Positions 1 to 5,042 of a DNA stretch of 9,473 nucleotides are shown piece after piece (position 1 is the stretch's first letter; each line of letters starts with the position of its first letter). The DNA lies in assembly GCA_017432405.1 (NCBI GenBank), contig JAFRJF010000078.1, positions 1 through 9,473 of the forward strand, given 5' to 3'. This stretch comes from Clostridia bacterium. Lineage in GTDB: Bacteria; Bacillota_A; Clostridia; Christensenellales; Aristaeellaceae. The notes under the pieces were generated by a model that saw only the letters and a list, made by a program, of their open reading frames with translations, did not search any database and was not told the origin of the DNA. The position numbers and the translations under genes are program-made.

Positions 1-2058
1 GGGGCATCCCAGCGCGCCCTGGGCGAGGTAGATGGCGTATTCCAGCTTCTCGGCGTTGGACATGCTGCTGGAATAGCTGTTGGTGGTGGAGGCCAGTCCG
101 TCGGGCACGGCGTTCAGGTAGGTGCTGCTGGAGCCGCCGGAGGAACCGCTGCTGTAGTCCGCAGCCTTGGCTCCGCTGGGCAGCTTCTTCGCGTCGAGGC
201 TGTACAGGGCCTTCAGCGTCGCCGGGTCGGCGGTGCCGGTGGCGGTGATGCCGCTGGCGTTCTGGAACAGCTTCACGGCGGAGGCCGTGGTGGCGCTGTA
301 CTCGCCGGTCAGGCTGCCGGTCTTGGAGAGGTAGCCCAGGGCGTACAGGCGCGCCTGCACGCGGCTGACATAGTCGCTCTTGTCACCCTTCGCCAGGGTC
401 TTGTACAGCAGCTCGCTCACCGGGGCATAGCCGCTGTAGACGATGCGCAGCATGTTCTGGTCGGCGATGCCGGTCTGGGTCATGCCGCAGGCGCTCTGGA
501 AGCGCTTGATGGCCGAGATGGCCGCGGCGTTGTAGCTGGTGCTGGGTATGGAATCGTAGTAGCCGCCTGCCAGCAGTACCTTCACCAATGCCTCCAGCTC
601 GAGTCCGTCGCTGGATATGGCCTCAAAGGGCGTCTTGCTGAGGGCCTTCAGCGTCACGAAGGCATAGACGCCGTTCTGGCTGATGCAGGCCCAGCTGCTG
701 TTGTAGCCCACCACCTGCACCTCGCTGCCCAGCGCCAGCGCCACGTTTTCGGCGTCGGAATTGATGGAGGCGTAGGCCCTGGCGTCGGGCATCACCACGG
801 TAGCCGTGATGTTGGCCGTCCTGAAGCCCGCGGGCACGCCCTCCTCCTGGGTGTCGATGGTCAGGCCGCTGGACTTGCAGAAGCCGTACTGGCCGTTGAG
901 CTCGATGTAGGCCCAGCCGCCGTTGGTGTTGATCACGTTCACGACCTGGCCCTTCTTCAGACTGCCCAGCTTCGCGCCTTTGTCACTGGCGGTTCTGTAA
1001 ACCGGCAGGCCCGAGGTTTTCACGGTGCCCCGCGTGGCGCTTTCCGGGATCTGGGCAGGGGTGGCGGTCGGCGCGGCCTGGCTGTCGGCCCGGGTAAGCC
1101 CTGAGATTTGGCAGTAGCCGTAGTGGCCGTTCAGCTCGATATAGGCCCATTCGCCGTTCCACTTCAGCACATTCACGCTCTGGCCCTGCTTCAGGGAGCC
1201 CAGCAGCGCGCTGTCGTCGCTGGGGGCCTTGTAGACCATCAATATCTCCGCGCTCACCACGCCGGCGACGCCGGACTGGCCCGTCGCAGCGGGGGAGGGG
1301 GACACGTAATCCTCGGCCACGCCCTCCTTCAGGCTGGCCAGCCGGCAGAAGCCGCGATTGCCGTTCAGCTGCACGTAGGCCCAGCCGTTGCTGCTGGTGG
1401 CCAGCACCGTCACCTGTATGCCGGGCTTCAGGGTGGCCTTGAGCTTCGCCTTCTCGCTGGCGGCGCGGTAGATCTTGGTGTTTTCAATGGTCACTGCGCT
1501 GTAGGTGCGCACCGTGATGCCGTTTTCTGTCGTAGGCGCGGGGGTTACCACTGTGCCCTGGGTGGGGGCGGCGGTCTGGGGGGTATCCACCGCGTCCTGC
1601 AAATAACCGGTCTTTATGTAGCCCGCCACGCCGTCCTTTTCCACGAAGGCCCAGTCGCCGCTGGTGGCGATCAGGTTGACCATCGTGCCCGCAGGCACCG
1701 TCACGCTGAGGCCTTCCGCGTCCGGGGTTTCGAAGATCGGGGCCGGGCCGGTGGTCACGGCCCTGGTGGCGATGTCCTCCACCCGCTTCATGTCCGATAC
1801 CTTCGCGTATCCGATGCGGTTCAGATAGGATATTTTGGCGATGGTGTTGGAATAGCCCGTCACCCGCACCACGGCATTTTTTTGCAGGATGCCCAACATG
1901 TCGGTCATGGATACGTCTGAATAGACCGGCATCGTTTTGGATGTTACGATGGCCGAGAAGGCCTCCGCCATCGCGGGCACGGCGCTGCCTGCCATCAGCA
2001 GCAGCGCAGCCAGTGCCGCGGCGACCGCTCTTCTTATCTTTCTTTTGAATCCGTTCAT
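1..2058 (-). CDS. Secreted SH3-repeat / peptidoglycan-binding / NlpC-P60 cell-wall hydrolase (3' end outside window)
   Basis: An open frame runs from an ATG at 2058 to the window edge (686 codons, no stop). Residues 1-31 form a signal peptide: basic start (KRKIRR), Ala/Leu-rich core, AMA cleavage site at 29-31. Six SH3-like repeats follow, at about residues 37-96, 100-155, 184-245, 268-322, 342-400 and 415-473; repeats 3-5 share a W-A-Y-(I/V)-x-L-N-G core and a G-(F/Y)-C ending. Two peptidoglycan-binding type 1 domains follow, at about 483-540 (AIKRFQ) and 550-621 (AVKLFQ). A Gly/Ser-rich linker leads to KLEYAIYLAQGALGCP at 671-686, the usual beginning of an NlpC/P60 peptidase, so the catalytic Cys-His pair lies beyond the edge. 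The expected role is cutting peptide stems of peptidoglycan outside the membrane, with the repeats tethering the enzyme to the wall. The start is supported by GAGGAGAG about seven bases upstream. Domains are clear; the NlpC/P60 call rests on a short stretch. Confidence 0.85.
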   Translation of the reverse strand, partial: MNGFKRKIRRAVAAALAALLLMAGSAVPAMAEAFSAIVTSKTMPVYSDVSMTDMLGILQKNAVVRVTGYSNTIAKISYLNRIGYAKVSDMKRVEDIATRAVTTGPAPIFETPDAEGLSVTVPAGTMVNLIATSGDWAFVEKDGVAGYIKTGYLQDAVDTPQTAAPTQGTVVTPAPTTENGITVRTYSAVTIENTKIYRAASEKAKLKATLKPGIQVTVLATSSNGWAYVQLNGNRGFCRLASLKEGVAEDYVSPSPAATGQSGVAGVVSAEILMVYKAPSDDSALLGSLKQGQSVNVLKWNGEWAYIELNGHYGYCQISGLTRADSQAAPTATPAQIPESATRGTVKTSGLPVYRTASDKGAKLGSLKKGQVVNVINTNGGWAYIELNGQYGFCKSSGLTIDTQEEGVPAGFRTANITATVVMPDARAYASINSDAENVALALGSEVQVVGYNSSWACISQNGVYAFVTLKALSKTPFEAISSDGLELEALVKVLLAGGYYDSIPSTSYNAAAISAIKRFQSACGMTQTGIADQNMLRIVYSGYAPVSELLYKTLAKGDKSDYVSRVQARLYALGYLSKTGSLTGEYSATTASAVKLFQNASGITATGTADPATLKALYSLDAKKLPSGAKAADYSSGSSGGSSSTYLNAVPDGLASTTNSYSSSMSNAEKLEYAIYLAQGALGCP

Positions 2059-2077
2059 CGCTCTCTCCTCACGATCC

Positions 2078-2102
2078 GGCGCTCCGCGCTTTTCGGCGCG
2101 CC
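2078..2102 (-). promoter_or_regulatory. Leader hairpin before the cell-wall hydrolase start codon
   Basis: On the minus strand the message would carry GGCGC-G-CCG, a seven-base loop, then CGG-A-GCGCC: an eight-pair GC-rich stem with one G/A mismatch. It ends about 20 bases before the ATG at 2058, just upstream of the GAGGAGAG ribosome binding site. It could shape translation or mRNA stability. The inverted repeat is seen directly; a function is only inferred, and GC-rich DNA yields such stems by chance fairly often. Confidence 0.3.
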
Positions 2103-2214
2103 ATGTAATATATGCGCGTAAAACATGGGCATAGCTGTCGCCCGTGCATTATGGAATTCGACGCCTCCTGCCCATCTCCTGCCAAAATGAAATTCAAAAA
2201 AAATAGGTCTGAAT

Positions 2215-2236
2215 TATGATTGCAATATGATCGCAA
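2215..2236. repeat. Tandem 11-bp direct repeat in divergent promoter region
   Basis: TATGATTGCAA (2215-2225) is followed without a gap by TATGATCGCAA (2226-2236), ten of eleven bases identical. The unit equals about one helical turn and the array ends 26 bases before the -35 element of the plus-strand promoter at 2263. This is the geometry of a binding site for an activator or repressor that docks on one DNA face. No regulator is identified. Confidence 0.6.
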
Positions 2237-2262
2237 TACTTTTGAAATAAATATCGTCCTGT

Positions 2263-2291
2263 TTGACATGGCCGGCGGGGTATGCTATATT
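2263..2291 (+). promoter_or_regulatory. Sigma-A type promoter with extended -10 for the 179-aa gene
   Basis: A perfect -35 TTGACA (2263-2268) is followed by a 17-base spacer and -10 TATATT (2286-2291). TGC directly before the -10 gives an extended -10 (TGn). Transcription should begin near 2298, leaving a leader of about 30 bases that holds AGGAGG. This should be a strong constitutive promoter unless the tandem repeat upstream modulates it. Confidence 0.85.
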
Positions 2292-2329
2292 GTATACAGT
2301 GATGAACCCGCCGATAGGAGGTTATTTCC

Positions 2330-2869
2330 ATGGGATTGTTTGACACCCCGGAGGAGCTGGCCCGCAAGGCCAATCTGAAAAAACTCGAGGACAGGCGCGT
2401 TGCATTTGCCCAAAGGCTGGCCCAGCAGGGCTTCGCGCCGGAGAAGATGCTGTTCGCCCAGAACGACAACGGGGGCTTCACGGCCCTGTGCCGGAATGGC
2501 GGCAAGTACTGGCTGGTCATTTCACCGGGCTTCGGCACCGACGACGACTTTGTCCTGGAATCCTATGACGCGCTGGATTGGCGCGTGGAGGAGGTGCTGG
2601 TCAAGTCCGAGGGCATGGGCGGCATATTCGGCTTTGGCAAGAAGGGTGAAATGGGCAGCGAATATTTCATTCGCCGCCACGACGGCAGCGAAGCCCGCAT
2701 GCCCTTTGTCAGCGGTCGCGGCAACTGGATGGAGGCGACCCTGTCGAAAAACCCGCTGATCAAGACCCAGCGCCGCCGGGGCGACGCCAACCTCGTGTGG
2801 GACATGAATCCCATCGACCGCACCCAGGTGGAGCGGGTGCTGGAAGTCGCGAAGCAATACTTTAAATAA
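2330..2869 (+). CDS. Conserved-looking hypothetical protein, 179 aa
   Basis: I do not recognise this family. The start ATG is fixed by a perfect AGGAGG (2316-2321) eight bases upstream and by the strong promoter at 2263-2291. The product is soluble, with no signal peptide or membrane segment. Residues 5-33 are a charged, probably helical segment (LARKANLKKLEDRR). Residues about 49-127 look beta-rich, with alternating hydrophobic residues (TALCRNGGKYWLVI, FVLESYD, WRVEEVLV, GSEYFIRRHDGS), broken by a glycine-rich loop GGIFGFGKKGEMG at 97-109. The end (163-179) is helical. The overall pattern recalls small bacterial PH-like domains, but that is a guess from composition. It is transcribed alone, divergent from the cell-wall hydrolase and convergent with the SDR gene, so neighbours give little functional hint. 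The gene itself is well supported; its function is unknown. Confidence 0.85.
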   Translation: MGLFDTPEELARKANLKKLEDRRVAFAQRLAQQGFAPEKMLFAQNDNGGFTALCRNGGKYWLVISPGFGTDDDFVLESYDALDWRVEEVLVKSEGMGGIFGFGKKGEMGSEYFIRRHDGSEARMPFVSGRGNWMEATLSKNPLIKTQRRRGDANLVWDMNPIDRTQVERVLEVAKQYFK

Positions 2870-2905
2870 TGAGGAATTAGGAATGGATGGCGAACACGGT
2901 CATTC

Positions 2906-2950
2906 TTCCAATGAAAAAACATCGGGCTGGCCCGATGTTTTTCATTGGAA
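2906..2950. terminator. Bidirectional intrinsic terminator between convergent genes
   Basis: A roughly 20-bp inverted repeat (left arm 2906-2926, right arm 2931-2950) encloses the tetraloop CTGG. The core is ACATCGGG / CCCGATGT, flanked by an A6 run on the left and a T5 run on the right, so it reads as a U-tailed hairpin in both directions. The arms differ only by one extra A. It ends both the 179-aa gene and the SDR gene. The stop codon of the SDR gene (2942-2944) lies inside the right arm. Confidence 0.9.
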
Positions 2951-3673
2951 GGGTTCCTTGGCCGCGCGGTGCAGACGGATCTCGTCCACCACGGCATTGC
3001 CGCGGTGCGTGACCAGGTAGGCGGCCAGCTCGGCCACCTCCTCGGGCTGGATCATGCCCTCCGGGGAGAGGTCGGGGCGGGCGATGGCGATCATGTCGGT
3101 GTACACCCCGCCGGGGGAGATCATGTGCACCCGTATGCCCTCGCCGCAGACCTCCCTGGCCAGGGACTTGGTGAGCCCCAGCAGCGCGTGCTTCGAGGCC
3201 GCGTAGGCCGCCTGCTGCACGTAGCCCTGGTGGGCGGTCACCGAGCCGATGTTGATGATCGTGGGGCAATCCGATTGCCGCAGCAGCTTCAGCGACCGCT
3301 TGCACAGCACGAAAGGCGCCTTCACATTCAGTGCCATGATTTTGTCGAAGGCTTCGTCGCTGGTCTCTTCAAAGGGGCAGTTCAGCGCCATGCCGGCGTT
3401 GTTCACCAGCACGTCCAGGCCCTTGAAGTGCCCCTCCATGATGTGCATGATGTCGTCGATGCCCCGGGCGGTGGTGATGTCGGTGGGCAGCACCAGCATG
3501 TCCAGGGGACGGCCGGTCAGCGCCGCCGTGCGCATCAGCTTGTCAGCGCTGCGTCCCACCAGGGCCAGCTTCATGCCCTCCTCGGCCAGCCGCAGCGCGA
3601 TGGCCCGGCCGATGCCGCTGCCCGCGCCGGTGATCAGCGCGCGCTTGCCGTTCAGGTCTACGGTCTTCAGCAT
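2942..3673 (-). CDS. Short-chain dehydrogenase/reductase (SDR, classical type), 243 aa
   Basis: This is a classical NAD(P)-dependent oxidoreductase with a Rossmann fold, acting in the cytoplasm. Visible motifs are TGAGSGIG at 15-22 (cofactor binding), NNAG at 91-94, Asn116, Ser144 within IGSVTA, and YAASK with Tyr157 and Lys161, the full catalytic tetrad with the usual 13-residue Ser-Tyr spacing. SPGG near 186 is also typical. Length fits the family; the tail after residue 215 is plain. The substrate cannot be read from the sequence; 3-ketoacyl carriers, sugars or small alcohols are all possible. The start at 3673 is preferred because GGAGG (3681-3685) lies seven bases upstream; the ATG at 3679 is only one base from it, and longer forms to 3727 would overlap the upstream gene. 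It follows the PHP phosphatase by 13 bases, so the two are almost certainly co-transcribed. The TGA stop lies inside the terminator. Confidence 0.93.
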   Translation of the reverse strand: MLKTVDLNGKRALITGAGSGIGRAIALRLAEEGMKLALVGRSADKLMRTAALTGRPLDMLVLPTDITTARGIDDIMHIMEGHFKGLDVLVNNAGMALNCPFEETSDEAFDKIMALNVKAPFVLCKRSLKLLRQSDCPTIINIGSVTAHQGYVQQAAYAASKHALLGLTKSLAREVCGEGIRVHMISPGGVYTDMIAIARPDLSPEGMIQPEEVAELAAYLVTHRGNAVVDEIRLHRAAKEPFQ

Positions 3674-3686
3674 GGTCATACCTCCC

Positions 3687-4529
3687 TCACGAAAGCCCCG
3701 GCTTGTCCAGGCAGGGCAGTACTTCAATATTCAGCGACCGCAGGAACGACAGTGCGGCGTCGTACAGGTCCAGGCGCTCCAGGTGCTCCGGCGCGTGGGC
3801 ATCGAAGCCGATGATGGCCCTGACGGGGTACTGCGCGGCGATCTCCCAGAACCGGGGACAGGGATAGCCCAGCTTGTCCGATTCCTGCATGCGGGCATGG
3901 TACTGTATGCCCAGCAGGTTGTATTCCAGCGGCACGTCCAGCGCTGCGGCGGCTTCGCAGATGTCCCGGCTGGCGGCGGCGCAGTCGGCGTCGAAGGTGT
4001 CATAGACGTGGCAGAACAGGTCCGGATGGGCCACGTAGTCGAAGAGCCCCGTCCGCATGCCGTCGATGGTCCGCTGGGCGTAGCGCCGAACGTGGGCGGG
4101 CCGGGTGCAGCGGCCAAAGTAGAAGCCGCCGCCGTCGGAAAATACGGCGTGATCCCCCTCGTCCGTGGCGTCGTAGTGGTTGCCCATCAGCACATAGTCC
4201 AGGGACTGCGCCTTCAGGTCCCTCAGCCAGCCGAACCAGGCGGGGAAGGCCTCGCACTCCAGCCCCACGGGGATCTTGATCTGCCCGGCGTACTTCCGGC
4301 GCAGGGCGAGCACCGTGTCCAGGTAGCCGGGGAACTGGTCCCAGCGCATGCGCATGTCGCTGACGAAGCCGCTGGCGTAGGGCCAGGGGGTATGGTCCGA
4401 AAAGCCCAGCACCGAAAAACCGGCCCCGATGGCCCGGCGCACGTATTCCTCCTCATTCCCCTGGGCGTGCATGCACCGCCAGGTATGGGTGTGGTAGTTG
4501 ACCAGCAAGCGCCCGCCGTCGAGTTCCAT
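3687..4529 (-). CDS. PHP-family histidinol-phosphatase (HisJ/HisK type), 280 aa
   Basis: This is a metal-dependent phosphatase of the PHP superfamily, expected to hydrolyse L-histidinol phosphate to histidinol in histidine biosynthesis. The ligands expected for a trinuclear metal site are all visible: YHTHT at 12-16 (His13, His15), His21 in CMHAQG, Asp45-His46 in GFSDHTPWP, Glu91 and Glu93 in VGLECEAFP, His118 in GNHY, His168 in VAHPDLF, and Asp243-x-His245 in GFDAHAPEHL. Length is normal (about 260-280). The ATG at 4529 follows GAGGTGAGGA at good spacing, and a promoter lies at 4567-4595. No other his gene is in the window. A partner role with the downstream SDR (13 bases away, ribosome site overlapping this gene's end) is possible, since histidinol is itself a dehydrogenase substrate, but HisD belongs to a different family. 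Fold and class are secure; the exact phosphoester is inferred. Confidence 0.85.
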   Translation of the reverse strand: MELDGGRLLVNYHTHTWRCMHAQGNEEEYVRRAIGAGFSVLGFSDHTPWPYASGFVSDMRMRWDQFPGYLDTVLALRRKYAGQIKIPVGLECEAFPAWFGWLRDLKAQSLDYVLMGNHYDATDEGDHAVFSDGGGFYFGRCTRPAHVRRYAQRTIDGMRTGLFDYVAHPDLFCHVYDTFDADCAAASRDICEAAAALDVPLEYNLLGIQYHARMQESDKLGYPCPRFWEIAAQYPVRAIIGFDAHAPEHLERLDLYDAALSFLRSLNIEVLPCLDKPGLS

Positions 4530-4566
4530 GTGTCCTCACCTCGCGCAATCCGTATATCTACATATA

Positions 4567-4595
4567 ATTATATATGCTCCGGATAAACCTGTCGC
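4567..4595 (-). promoter_or_regulatory. Promoter for the PHP phosphatase - SDR operon
   Basis: Reading the minus strand, -35 GCGACA (4590-4595; four of six consensus bases) is followed by a 17-base spacer and a perfect -10 TATAAT (4567-4572). The -10 lies inside a perfect 12-bp AT palindrome, ATATAATTATAT (4562-4573). The start codon is at 4529, so the leader is about 30 bases. Confidence 0.75.
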
Positions 4596-4683
4596 CGGTG
4601 ATGCTGTTATTTTTCGGAGAGGGAAACTCGAGTAATCTGAAACGGCCTTTCAATGTTAAATCCCTCCCCCGTTCGAACGCGGC
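4596..4683. other. Non-coding spacer between divergent PHP and tRNA promoters
   Basis: Nothing further is seen here: no credible reading frame with a ribosome binding site and no strong repeat apart from the short palindrome GTTCGAAC (4671-4678). It separates the minus-strand operon promoter from the plus-strand tRNA promoter. Confidence 0.7.
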
Positions 4684-4713
4684 TTGACATTCGAGGCGGA
4701 AATGCGGTATAAT
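4684..4713 (+). promoter_or_regulatory. Consensus promoter of the tRNA-Ser gene
   Basis: A perfect -35 TTGACA (4684-4689) and a perfect -10 TATAAT (4708-4713) are separated by 18 bases. Transcription would begin near 4720, a few bases before the mature tRNA 5' end at 4726. Such a near-ideal promoter is usual for stable RNA genes. Confidence 0.9.
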
Positions 4714-4725
4714 AAACCCTGCCGT

Positions 4726-4814
4726 GGAGGTGTATCGAAGTGGTCATAACGGCCCTGACTCGAAATCAGGTGACGGGCAACCGTCCGTGGGTTCGAATCC
4801 CACCGCCTCCGCCA
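4726..4814 (+). tRNA. tRNA-Ser (anticodon CGA), reads UCG codons
   Basis: The 89-base gene folds into a full class II cloverleaf. The acceptor stem GGAGGTG pairs with CGCCTCC (one G-T pair), the discriminator is G and CCA is encoded (4812-4814). The anticodon arm is CCTGA / TCAGG around the loop CTCGAAA, giving anticodon CGA at 4761-4763. The long variable arm has a five-pair stem GACGG/CCGTC closed by a GCAA tetraloop, as expected for serine. The T arm is GTGGG-TTCGAAT-CCCAC. It has its own promoter and terminator, so it is a single-gene unit. tRNA-Ser genes are common integration sites; no duplicate of its 3' end is found elsewhere in the window. Confidence 0.98.
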
Positions 4815-4820
4815 AAAAGT

Positions 4821-4849
4821 CAGTCCCCCTTGTGGGGACTGATCTTTTT
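4821..4849 (+). terminator. Intrinsic terminator of tRNA-Ser
   Basis: CAGTCCCC (4821-4828), a five-base loop, and GGGGACTG (4834-4841) make a perfect eight-pair stem. It is followed by ATC and a T5 run (4845-4849). It starts six bases after the CCA end, so it separates tRNA transcription from the restriction-modification gene downstream. Confidence 0.9.
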
Positions 4850-4983
4850 GGTAGAGACGAAGGGATATACGAATCTGCTTGACAAAGTCAATGGGTTCGG
4901 CGAAGCCGCGGCGCGAAGCGACGCCATACATATGACAGAGGTATCGACAGTAACGGCGTATCTGAGAAAAATCTTCAAATCCC

Positions 4984-5012
4984 TTGTCTCCTTGTTCTGC
5001 TCAAGCTATAAT
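4984..5012 (+). promoter_or_regulatory. Promoter of the MmeI-like restriction-modification gene
   Basis: -35 TTGTCT (4984-4989; four of six) is followed by a 17-base spacer and a perfect -10 TATAAT (5007-5012), predicting a start near 5019. This places the in-frame ATG at 5022 almost at the transcript end and favours the ATG at 5043, which has AGGCGG seven bases before it. The stretch 4850-4983 holds no gene; it contains a short palindrome TTGAC-AAA-GTCAA (4879-4891) without a matching -10. Confidence 0.75.
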
Positions 5013-5042
5013 ATATCTATAATGTTTGAAGGCGGTGCCGAT

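Noticed and set aside
1108..1920. 270-aa plus-strand frame, rich in His, Gly and Ala
   Set aside because: It is the shadow of the SH3-repeat protein on the opposite strand; composition is typical of antisense GC-rich frames.
3674..3727. Longer SDR start forms (ATG at 3679 or 3727)
   Set aside because: The ATG at 3679 is one base from the Shine-Dalgarno sequence and the one at 3727 lies within the phosphatase gene; 3673 has correct spacing and starts just before the Rossmann motif.
3249..4586. 445-aa plus-strand frame
   Set aside because: It lies opposite the phosphatase and SDR genes, which have full family motifs; it is a long high-GC shadow with no domain logic.
4879..4891. TTGAC-AAA-GTCAA as a second promoter
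   Set aside because: No -10-like hexamer occurs 16-18 bases downstream; it may be a chance palindrome or an operator, but nothing supports either.
4656..4931. 91-aa minus-strand frame
   Set aside because: It is the antisense of tRNA-Ser; its WDSNPR-like segment is the well-known false protein made by translating the reverse strand of the tRNA T arm and variable arm.
4740..5042. N-terminal extension of the MmeI-like protein (open frame from 4740)
   Set aside because: It would start inside the tRNA-Ser gene and cross its terminator; the promoter at 4984-5012 and the ribosome site before 5043 place the real start at 5043.
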